Of a stretch of DNA of 64,000 bases, positions 48,973 to 56,208 are shown piece after piece. Where the stretch lies: assembly GCA_044221555.1 (NCBI GenBank), contig JBGAOY010000018.1:23697-87696 (forward strand). Reading direction: 5' to 3'. The DNA comes from JAEUJM01 sp044221555 (GTDB lineage Bacteria > Actinomycetota > Acidimicrobiia > Acidimicrobiales > DATDAH01). Every line of letters starts with the position of its first letter. Position 1 is the stretch's first letter. Made by a program: the position numbers and the translations under genes. The notes under the pieces were generated by a model. It was not told the origin of the DNA, made no database searches, and saw only the letters and a program-made list of their open reading frames with translations.

Positions 48973-50760
48973 TCAGGCTGTCGCCAGCGCCCGCTCGAGC
49001 TCCTCGACGAGCAGGGGCAGCGCCTCCTGCCAGGTGGCCACCACGCCGATGTCGGTGTGCTCCCACACGGGGGCGTCGGGGTCGGGGTTGACCGCGAGGA
49101 CGGTGCCGGCGGCCTGGACGCCGGCCATGTGGTTGAACTTGCCGCTGGTGCCGACGGCGACGTAGAGCCGGGGTGACAGCGAGCGGCCGGTGATCCCGAT
49201 CTGGCGGGCGTGGGGCATCCAGCCGTCGTCGGTGACCTTGCGGGTGCAGCCGATCTCGGCGCCCAGTAGGCGGCGCAGCCCCTGGAGTTGGTCGAGGTCG
49301 GTGGGGGCTACGCCCCGGCCGATCCCGATCACCACCTCGGCCTCCTGGAGGCCCTCGAGGGTGTCGTCCTGGCGCCGGTGGCGGATCGTGATCCGGTGGC
49401 GGGGCTCGACGGTCACGGTCGACACCTCGGCCTCGTGGGCCCGGGGCAGGGGGCGGGGGAGCACCCCGGCCCGCACCGTGGCCATCTGGATCGGCGTGGT
49501 GGCCCGGATGGCGGCGACGAGCTGCCCGCCGAACGCGGGCTTCCAGGCCACCAGCCGGTCGTCGACCACCTCCAGGTCGATGGCGTCGCCGGTGAGGCCG
49601 GCGCCGACCGCGGCGGCGACCCGTGACGCGATCTCGCGCCCGTAGGCGGTGGACCCGGTGAGCAGGGCCCAGGGTCGGTTGGCGTCGGTCCACCGCGCCA
49701 CCGCGCGGGCGACGTCCTCCTCGGCCTCGGCGCCGGCGATGCGGACGAGCCGGTCGGCGCCCCACGAACCGGCCTCCGCCGCGGTCGGCTCGTGGGGGGC
49801 GAGCAGCGCGACGGCGCCCGACAGCTCGGCGGCGAGGCGGGCGGCCTGCCCGCACAGCTCGAGGGCCAGGGAGTCGCGGCCCGGTTCGGCCAGCACCGCC
49901 ACGAGCGGCCCTGGGCCGCCGGTCGGGGGGAGGGGCGAGGCGGCGCGGGCGCCACCCGGCTGCAGCGCGCCGCGCTCGACCAGCACGCGGACGGCCTCGG
50001 CGACCTGGGCGGGGACCGTCGCGCCGGGCGTGCGCCGGCGGGCGCGGGGCGTCGAGACCACCCGGGTCTCGCCGACGGTGGTGAGGCTGGAGTCGCCTCC
50101 CCACGGGCCGGGGCCCAGGGCGGCCGCGTCGACGGTGCGGACGAGGTGCGCGGGAACCGCGTCGCGCCCGGCCGGCGGGACCTTGGCCGGCTCGCACAAC
50201 CGCTCGGCGCACGACAGCACCGCCGGAAGGCGCACCTCGGCATCCACCCAGGTGTCGTCGAGCTCGCAGCCGAGCGAGAGCACCCGGTCGTCGAGGGCGA
50301 GGGTCTTCACGCCGGTGGCGAAGGGCAGGTCGAGCAGCTCGGCGAGCTGCGGCGGCACCTGTCCCGTGTCGGCGTCGAGCGAGTTGCGCCCGGTGAGGAC
50401 CAGGTCGAACGGGCCCGCGAGCCGGAGGGCCGCGGCCAGCGCGCCGGCGGTGGCGATCGTGTCGCTGCCGGCGAGGGCGGGGTCGCTGACGAGCACGCCC
50501 CGGATGTCGACCCCGCGGTCGAGCCCCCAGGCGACCGCCTCGCGCAGCACGTCGGCGGCGGGCGGGGGGCCCAGGGTGAACACGGTGACCGCGCTGCCGG
50601 GATCGGCCGCGGCCAGCTCGACCGCTTTGCTCACCGCCCGCCGGCAGTAGGCGCTCATCTCGAGCGCGGTGCCGTCGCGCACCAGGCGCCCGTCGGGGTC
50701 GAGGCGCAGCTCCTCGGCCGCGGGAACCTGCTTGACCAGCACCGCTATCTGCAAGGGCAT
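48973..50760 (-). CDS. electron transfer flavoprotein, beta and alpha subunits fused
   Basis: 595 residues from ATG 50760 (MPLQIAVLVKQVPAAEELRL). Residues 1 to about 250 are ETF-beta (LTGRNSLDADTGQVPPQLAELLDLP near 118-142 is the nucleotide loop) and about 285-595 are ETF-alpha, including the FAD-binding end GCTRKVTDDGWMP, QIGITGRSLSPRLYVAVGTSG, VLAVNPDPDAPVWEHTDIGV. ETF takes electrons from acyl-CoA dehydrogenases, several of which are in this window, to the quinone pool. Normally two genes encode it; here they are one chain joined by a poorly conserved linker near 250-285. It is transcribed divergently from the MFS-ABC operon. Confidence 0.9.
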   Translation of the reverse strand: MPLQIAVLVKQVPAAEELRLDPDGRLVRDGTALEMSAYCRRAVSKAVELAAADPGSAVTVFTLGPPPAADVLREAVAWGLDRGVDIRGVLVSDPALAGSDTIATAGALAAALRLAGPFDLVLTGRNSLDADTGQVPPQLAELLDLPFATGVKTLALDDRVLSLGCELDDTWVDAEVRLPAVLSCAERLCEPAKVPPAGRDAVPAHLVRTVDAAALGPGPWGGDSSLTTVGETRVVSTPRARRRTPGATVPAQVAEAVRVLVERGALQPGGARAASPLPPTGGPGPLVAVLAEPGRDSLALELCGQAARLAAELSGAVALLAPHEPTAAEAGSWGADRLVRIAGAEAEEDVARAVARWTDANRPWALLTGSTAYGREIASRVAAAVGAGLTGDAIDLEVVDDRLVAWKPAFGGQLVAAIRATTPIQMATVRAGVLPRPLPRAHEAEVSTVTVEPRHRITIRHRRQDDTLEGLQEAEVVIGIGRGVAPTDLDQLQGLRRLLGAEIGCTRKVTDDGWMPHARQIGITGRSLSPRLYVAVGTSGKFNHMAGVQAAGTVLAVNPDPDAPVWEHTDIGVVATWQEALPLLVEELERALATA

Positions 50761-50940
50761 CCGGTGGCAGGGTAGGTGCTCTCCGGCGAGGTGGGGTGCT
50801 CCGTCGGGGCGCGGGCCCCAGGAGTCGGACCTGCTCCCACCCCTCACCCTGCAGGATCGCCGCGGTGGTGGGCGAGTCGCGCCTTTGTAGCTGCGTGAAC
50901 GCTTGGAAACGGGTGGGGATGGGCCGACCTGTCGCGCCCC

Positions 50941-50969
50941 TTGACGTGCTCTCGGCGGGTCAATATGGT
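50941..50969 (+). promoter_or_regulatory. strong sigma70-like promoter of the MFS-ABC operon
   Basis: TTGACG (50941-50946), exactly 17 bases, TATGGT (50964-50969). This is the closest match to consensus in the window. Transcription should begin near 50976 and leave a leader of about 100 nt. Confidence 0.75.
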
Positions 50970-50973
50970 TCCG

Positions 50974-50986
50974 AGAACTAAGTTCT
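50974..50986. promoter_or_regulatory. palindromic operator over the transcription start
   Basis: AGAACT-A-AGTTCT is a perfect 13-bp inverted repeat starting five bases after the -10 box. Its placement is that of a repressor site blocking initiation. The GAAC/GTTC spacing of three does not match the actinobacterial LexA box, which has four. Confidence 0.55.
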
Positions 50987-51043
50987 GATGCTGTGAGAAT
51001 TTCATTTCGGGCGCACTGGGCGCCACGGTCCCGGGGGATGCAG

Positions 51044-51079
51044 ATGTCGAGCCAGCAGCGATCGGCGCGGCCGCGGTGA
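51044..51079 (+). CDS. 11-codon leader ORF coupled to the MFS-ABC gene
   Basis: GGGGGA (51033-51038) lies five bases before ATG 51044. The ORF reads MSSQQRSARPR and its TGA overlaps the GTG of the next gene (GTGA at 51076-51079); ATG 51038 in the same frame is an alternative. The main gene has no ribosome site of its own. The arrangement repeats that at 13974-14039. Confidence 0.45.
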   Translation: MSSQQRSARPR

Positions 51080-53292
51080 GCGCCACCAAGGCGACCGACG
51101 CGACCACCGATCCCGCCGCGCACGCGGCCGCGCTGGCCGAGGCGGTGCTCGACGCCGAAGCCGAGCGCCAGGCCGAACAGGAGCAGAAGGAGGTGCTGTT
51201 CGCCGACGACCTGCTCCCCGGGGTCGGCGACGAGCCGCTGACCCTGCGGCAGGGCCTGGCCGTGGGTGGCAGCTTCACCTTCGTCGTCCTCCTGCTCCTC
51301 AACGCGCTCGAGCAACTCGAGGGTGCGGCCCTCAGCGTGCTCGCCCCCGACATCCGCGACTCGTTCGGGGTGAGCAGCGGGGTGATCGTCTTCATCAGCG
51401 CCGCCGCGGGTGGCTTCCTCGTGCTCGGAGCCGTCCCCATGGGCTGGCTGGCCGACCGCTACAAGCGGGCGCCGATCGTGGGGTGGGCCAGCGTCGTCTT
51501 CTCGTCCATGGTGTTCGCGTCGGGCCTCACCCTCAACGCCTTCACCCTGTTCCTGGCCCGCTTCGGTGTCGGGATCGCCCGCTCCAACACGCTGCCGGTG
51601 CACGGCTCGCTGATCGCCGACACCTACCCCATCGGGGTCCGCGGCCGGCTCAGCGCCACCACCATGGGCGCGGGACTGCTGGTCGGCGCGCTGAGCCCGG
51701 TGGCGGTCGGCGGCATCGCCGCACTGGCCGGCGGCGACAACGGCTGGCGGTGGGCGTTCTTCGTCCTGGCCGTGCCGGTGCTGCTGGTGGCGTTCCTCGG
51801 CTTCCGCATCCCCGAGCCGCCCCGCGGCCAGTTCGAGATGATGGACGTGCTCGGTGAGGTGATCGAGACCGACACGGCGCCGATGTCGATGGAGTCGGTG
51901 TTCGCCCGGCTCAAGCAGATCCGGACGCTGCGCACCGCCATGTTGGCCTTCGCGGCACTGGGGTTCGGGCTGTTCACCGGCCCGGTGCTGGCCAACCTCT
52001 ACCTCGAGGACCGGTTCGACCTCAGCGCGCTCGAACGCGGCCTGCTCGGCAGCCTGGGCGGCCTGATCACACTGGCCATCCTGCCGTTCGCCGCGCGCGG
52101 CTACGACGCCCGCTTCCGCGAGGACCCCGAGAAGGCCCTGCGTCTCGTCGGGCTCCTGATCCTGCCGGTCGCGGTGTTCGTGCCCGTCCAGTACGCGATG
52201 CCCAGCTCGCTCCTGTTCGCGGTCTTCGGGGTGATCCCCCAGGTGTTTCTGTTCACCGCCTTCACCATGGTCGGCCCGGTGCTGCAATCGGTCACCCCCT
52301 ACCGGCTCCGTGGCATGGGCAACGCCCTCGGGGCGATCTACATCTTCTTCGTGGGCGCCACCGCCGGCGCGCTGCTGGCGGCGTTCTTCACCGACGCCAT
52401 CGGCCCCCGGGCCGCGGTGATCCTGCTGATGGTGCCGTCCTCGCTGCTCGGCGGCTACCTGCTGCTGCGCAGCTCCCGGTACATCAAGAACGACCTCTCC
52501 CTGGTGGTGGCGGAACTGCGGGAGGAGATGGACGAGCACGAGCGCCAGCGGGCCGATCCGGGGGCCGTGCCCGTGCTGCAGGTGAACGGCGTCGACTTCT
52601 CGTACGGGCACGTCCAGGTGCTGTTCGACGTGGGGTTCGAGGTGCGCCGGGGCGAGGTGCTGGCCCTGCTCGGCACCAACGGCGCCGGCAAGTCGACCAT
52701 CCTGCGGGTGATCGCCGGCCTGGGCACCCCCTCGCGGGGGGTGGTGCGGCTCAACGGCCACACCGTCACCTACGTGTCGCCCGAGAAGCGTGGCCCGTTG
52801 GGCATCCGGTTGCTGCCCGGCGGCAAGGGGGTGTTCCCCCAGATGAGCGTGCGGGAGAACCTCGAGGTGGCGGCGTTCACCTACCGCAGGGACGACGCCG
52901 ACTTCGAGCGCCGCATCGGTCGCGTGCTCGACCTGTTCGACGCGCTGGCCGAGCGCCAGGACGCGCCCGCCGGCTCGCTGTCGGGCGGTCAGCAGCAGAT
53001 GCTGGCGCTGGCCGCCACCCTCCTGCACGACCCCGAGGTGGTGCTCATCGACGAGCTGTCGCTCGGGCTGTCGCCCATCGTGGTCCAGCAGCTGCTCGGT
53101 GTGGTCGAGCGGCTCAAGGCCGAGGGCACGACCATCGTGATCGTCGAGCAGTCGCTCAACGTGGCCCTGGCCGTCGCCGACCGGGCCGTGTTCCTCGAGA
53201 AGGGCCAGGTGCGCTTCGAGGGCGACGCCCAGGAGCTGGCCGAGCGTGACGACCTGGCCCGCGCCGTGTTCCTCGGGCGCGAAGGCGGCTGA
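51076..53292 (+). CDS. MFS transporter fused to a LivF-type ABC ATPase
   Basis: 738 residues. About 55-465 is a 12-helix major facilitator (FGVSSGVIVFISAAAGGF, MGWLADRYKRAPIVGW as the loop 2-3 motif, RFGVGIARSNTLPVHGSLIAD). About 497-738 is a complete ABC ATPase of the LivF type: Walker A GTNGAGKST near 533, signature LSGGQQQ near 634, Walker B VVLIDELSLGLSP near 654, and the terminal H-loop replaced by EQSLN as in LivF. The two parts are joined by a short acidic linker. The next gene supplies LivH, LivM and LivG. This is either a carrier coupled physically to the ABC complex or a fused regulator; no experiment can be cited. Confidence 0.88.
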   Translation: MSATKATDATTDPAAHAAALAEAVLDAEAERQAEQEQKEVLFADDLLPGVGDEPLTLRQGLAVGGSFTFVVLLLLNALEQLEGAALSVLAPDIRDSFGVSSGVIVFISAAAGGFLVLGAVPMGWLADRYKRAPIVGWASVVFSSMVFASGLTLNAFTLFLARFGVGIARSNTLPVHGSLIADTYPIGVRGRLSATTMGAGLLVGALSPVAVGGIAALAGGDNGWRWAFFVLAVPVLLVAFLGFRIPEPPRGQFEMMDVLGEVIETDTAPMSMESVFARLKQIRTLRTAMLAFAALGFGLFTGPVLANLYLEDRFDLSALERGLLGSLGGLITLAILPFAARGYDARFREDPEKALRLVGLLILPVAVFVPVQYAMPSSLLFAVFGVIPQVFLFTAFTMVGPVLQSVTPYRLRGMGNALGAIYIFFVGATAGALLAAFFTDAIGPRAAVILLMVPSSLLGGYLLLRSSRYIKNDLSLVVAELREEMDEHERQRADPGAVPVLQVNGVDFSYGHVQVLFDVGFEVRRGEVLALLGTNGAGKSTILRVIAGLGTPSRGVVRLNGHTVTYVSPEKRGPLGIRLLPGGKGVFPQMSVRENLEVAAFTYRRDDADFERRIGRVLDLFDALAERQDAPAGSLSGGQQQMLALAATLLHDPEVVLIDELSLGLSPIVVQQLLGVVERLKAEGTTIVIVEQSLNVALAVADRAVFLEKGQVRFEGDAQELAERDDLARAVFLGREGG

Positions 53293-53297
53293 GCCCG

Positions 53298-56201
53298 TTG
53301 TTCCCGAGCGGCGTGCCCGACCACACCCTGCTGCCCACCACCCTGCTCCACAACACCCTGCTGGCCACCACCCTGGTGACCCGGCAACTGGTGGTCGACG
53401 GCATCACCACCGGCATGGTGTTCGGCCTGGTGGCCATGGGCATCGTGCTCATCTACCGGTCGACCCGGGTCATCAACTTCGCGGTCGCCAACCTGGGCCT
53501 GGTGGGCGCCGGCATGTTCGCGCTGCTGGTGGTGCAGTGGGGCGTCCCCTTCTGGCCTGCCGCGGTGCTCTCGATCGCCCTCGGCACCGCCTACGGCGCC
53601 ATCGTCGAGCTGGCGGTGATCCGGCGGCTGTTCACCGCCCCCCGGGTGATCGTGCTGGTGGCGACGATCGGCATCGCCGGCGTCTCGCAGGCGATCCTGC
53701 TGTCGTACCCCGACGTCGACGTGCCCGGTGCCCGGTACCCGCTGGCCATCGGCGCCGTGCGCGAGGTCGCCGAGGTGCGCCTGGTGGGCCCGCAGGTGGC
53801 GATCCTCGTCGTCGTCCCGCTGATCGCCGTCGCGTTCGGATGGCTCCTGAACCGCACGGCGCTGGGCAAGGCGGTCAAGGCCTCGGCCGACAACCCCGAC
53901 CTGGCCCGGCTGGCCGGGATCAGCCCGAAGATGGTGTCCACCGCGGTCTGGGCCATCGCCGGCGGCCTGGCCACGCTGTCGCTCGCCCTGCTGGCCGGCC
54001 AGGCCGGCTCGGCCTCGAACCTGGTCACGCTGGGCCCCAGCACCTTGGTGCGGGCCCTCGCCGCCGCCGTCATCGCGGGCATGTCGTCGTTCTGGCGGGC
54101 CTTCCTGGCCGGCATCGCCATCGGTGTGGTCCAGGCGGTGATCAGCTTCAACTTCCTCGACCAGCCCGGCATGATGGACTTCCTGGTGTTCATCGCGGTG
54201 GTGATCGCGGTGAACTGGCAGAGCCGCCAGGGCCCGAGCGAGACCCAGACGTTCTCGTTCACCGCCAAGGCCCGCCCCATCCCACAGGCCCTCCAGGGCG
54301 TGTGGTGGGTGCGACAGATCGATCGGGGTGGCCTCCTGCTGCTCGGCGTCGTCGCGGTGGTGGCGCCGCTGATCGTCGCCCAGCCCTCCCGGCAACTGCT
54401 CTACACCACGATCCTGGCCTTCGCGCTGTGCGCGCTGTCGCTCACCGTGCTGACCGGCTGGGCCGGCCAGCTGTCGCTCGGGCAGATGGCGTTCGCGGGC
54501 ATCGGCGCCATGCTCATGGCCGCGTTCACCCGTGGGCTCAACGTCGACCTCCGCATCGGCGACGTGCGGTTCCTCAAGGCGGGCATCCAGCCGCTCACCT
54601 TCGCCACCTCGATCACCCTGGCCGTGGCCATCACCGCCGGCCTCGCGGCGCTGGTGGGCGCCAGCGCGCTGCGGGTGAAGGGCCTCTACCTGGCGGTCAC
54701 CACGTTCGCGTTCGGCCTCGCCGCCCAGCAGTACCTCTACCGTCAGCCCCTCTTGAGCGGCGGGTTCAACGACTCGGTGCCGTACCAGCGCACGAACCTC
54801 TTCGGCCTCAGCCTGGCCACCCAGAAGGCCTTCTACTACCTGGTGCTCGGGTTCCTCGCGCTGGCGGTGCTGGTGGTCGCCCGGCTCCGCGGCACCGGCA
54901 TCGGGCGGGTCACCGTGGCGGTGCGCGACAACCCCGACACCGCCGCGGCCTACACCATCTCGCCCACCCGGACCAAGCTCCGGGCCTTCGCCCTCGCCGG
55001 GGGGCTCGCCGCCCTCGGTGGTGCCCTCATCGCCGGCAACATCCAATCGGTGCCCACCACCCGGTTCTTCACCGTGGCCGATTCGCTGCTGCTGGTGTCC
55101 ATCGTCGTCATCGGTGGGCTGGGCTCGGTGGCCGGTGCGGTGCTGGGGGCGGTGTGGGTGATCGGCCTGCCCGCCTTCTTCCCCGACAACGACATCGTGC
55201 CGCTGCTCACGTCGAGCGTCGGCCTGCTGGTGCTGCTCCTCTACTTCCCCGGCGGCCTGGTCCAGATCGGCCACGCCACCCGGGCCGCGATCCTGCAGTG
55301 GGCGGAGCGGCGCCACCCTGCGGTGGCCGAGAAGCGCCACCACGCGGTGCCGGTCGCGCCCCGGCCGTCCGAACGCCCCGTATTGGGTGACGGGGTCCCC
55401 GCCCTGCGCGCCACCGACGTCACGGTCCGCTTCGGTGGCATCGTCGCCGTCGACAAGGTGTCGCTCGAGCTGCGCGACGGCGAGATCCTCGGCCTCATCG
55501 GCACCAACGGCGCGGGCAAGTCCACCCTCATGAACGCCATCGGGGGCTTCGTCCCCGCGTCCGGGTCCATCGAGGTGGTGGGCCAGACGGTCACCGGCCG
55601 GTCGCCGGCCGCCCGCGCCCGCCTCGGGCTGGGCCGGACCTTCCAGTCGGCCACGCTGTTCCCCGAGCTCACCGTGCGGGAGACCGTGCTGGTCGCCCTC
55701 GAGGCCCGCCGGCGGACCGGCCTGGTGGCCAGCGCGGTGTTCTGGCCACCGGCGATCCGCGTCGAGCGGGCGCGCCGGGGCGAGGCCGACGAGATCATCG
55801 ACTTCCTCGGGCTCGGCCGCTACGCCGACGCCTTCATCCAGGACCTCTCCACCGGCACTCGGCGCATCGTCGAGCTGGCCGGGTTGCTGGCGCTCGACGC
55901 CCGGGTGCTGTGCCTCGACGAGCCGACCGCCGGCGTGGCCCAGCGCGAGACCGAGGCCTTCGGCCCGCTCATCGTCGAGATCCGGCGCGAGCTGGGGGCG
56001 GCCGCGTTGATCATCGAGCACGACATGCCGCTGATCATGTCGATCAGCGACCGCGTGCACTGCCTCGAGCTCGGTCGGGTCATCTCCGAGGGCGACCCGG
56101 AGACCGTCCGAGCGGACCCCGCCGTCATCGCCAGCTACCTGGGCACCGACGAGCGGGCCATCGCCCGCAGCGGCGCCGTCGGCACGACCACCGGGAACTG
56201 A
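53298..56201 (+). CDS. LivH-LivM-LivG triple fusion, branched-chain-type ABC transporter
   Basis: 967 residues, starting at TTG 53298 (a GTG at 53313 is an alternative). About 25-310 is the LivH-type permease (ITTGMVFGLVAMGIVLIYR), about 340-680 the LivM-type permease (LTGWAGQLSLGQMAFAGIGA, VRDNPDTAAAYTISPTRTKL) and about 705-955 the LivG ATPase with Walker A GTNGAGKST near 734, signature LSTGTRR near 849 and Walker B VLCLDEPTAGVA. The signature deviates from LSGGQ as in many LivG. With the LivF fused to an MFS in the previous gene, four transporter subunits are carried by two genes. No periplasmic-binding-protein gene is in the window. Confidence 0.9.
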   Translation: MFPSGVPDHTLLPTTLLHNTLLATTLVTRQLVVDGITTGMVFGLVAMGIVLIYRSTRVINFAVANLGLVGAGMFALLVVQWGVPFWPAAVLSIALGTAYGAIVELAVIRRLFTAPRVIVLVATIGIAGVSQAILLSYPDVDVPGARYPLAIGAVREVAEVRLVGPQVAILVVVPLIAVAFGWLLNRTALGKAVKASADNPDLARLAGISPKMVSTAVWAIAGGLATLSLALLAGQAGSASNLVTLGPSTLVRALAAAVIAGMSSFWRAFLAGIAIGVVQAVISFNFLDQPGMMDFLVFIAVVIAVNWQSRQGPSETQTFSFTAKARPIPQALQGVWWVRQIDRGGLLLLGVVAVVAPLIVAQPSRQLLYTTILAFALCALSLTVLTGWAGQLSLGQMAFAGIGAMLMAAFTRGLNVDLRIGDVRFLKAGIQPLTFATSITLAVAITAGLAALVGASALRVKGLYLAVTTFAFGLAAQQYLYRQPLLSGGFNDSVPYQRTNLFGLSLATQKAFYYLVLGFLALAVLVVARLRGTGIGRVTVAVRDNPDTAAAYTISPTRTKLRAFALAGGLAALGGALIAGNIQSVPTTRFFTVADSLLLVSIVVIGGLGSVAGAVLGAVWVIGLPAFFPDNDIVPLLTSSVGLLVLLLYFPGGLVQIGHATRAAILQWAERRHPAVAEKRHHAVPVAPRPSERPVLGDGVPALRATDVTVRFGGIVAVDKVSLELRDGEILGLIGTNGAGKSTLMNAIGGFVPASGSIEVVGQTVTGRSPAARARLGLGRTFQSATLFPELTVRETVLVALEARRRTGLVASAVFWPPAIRVERARRGEADEIIDFLGLGRYADAFIQDLSTGTRRIVELAGLLALDARVLCLDEPTAGVAQRETEAFGPLIVEIRRELGAAALIIEHDMPLIMSISDRVHCLELGRVISEGDPETVRADPAVIASYLGTDERAIARSGAVGTTTGN

Positions 56202-56208
56202 CCCGCCC

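Larger units (their letters stand above)
50761..51075. other. 315-bp divergent control region between etf fusion and MFS-ABC operon
   Basis: This region contains the strong plus-strand promoter 50941-50969, the palindrome 50974-50986 over its start point and the leader ORF 51044-51079. The part next to the ETF start (50761-50930) has no box pair I can defend. No coding region for the main genes lies inside. Confidence 0.6.

Noticed and set aside
52989..56060. Minus-strand frame of about 1000 codons across the transporter fusions
   Set aside because: Composed of His/Gln/Arg/Gly-rich text with no domain; it is the antisense of the LivHMG fusion.
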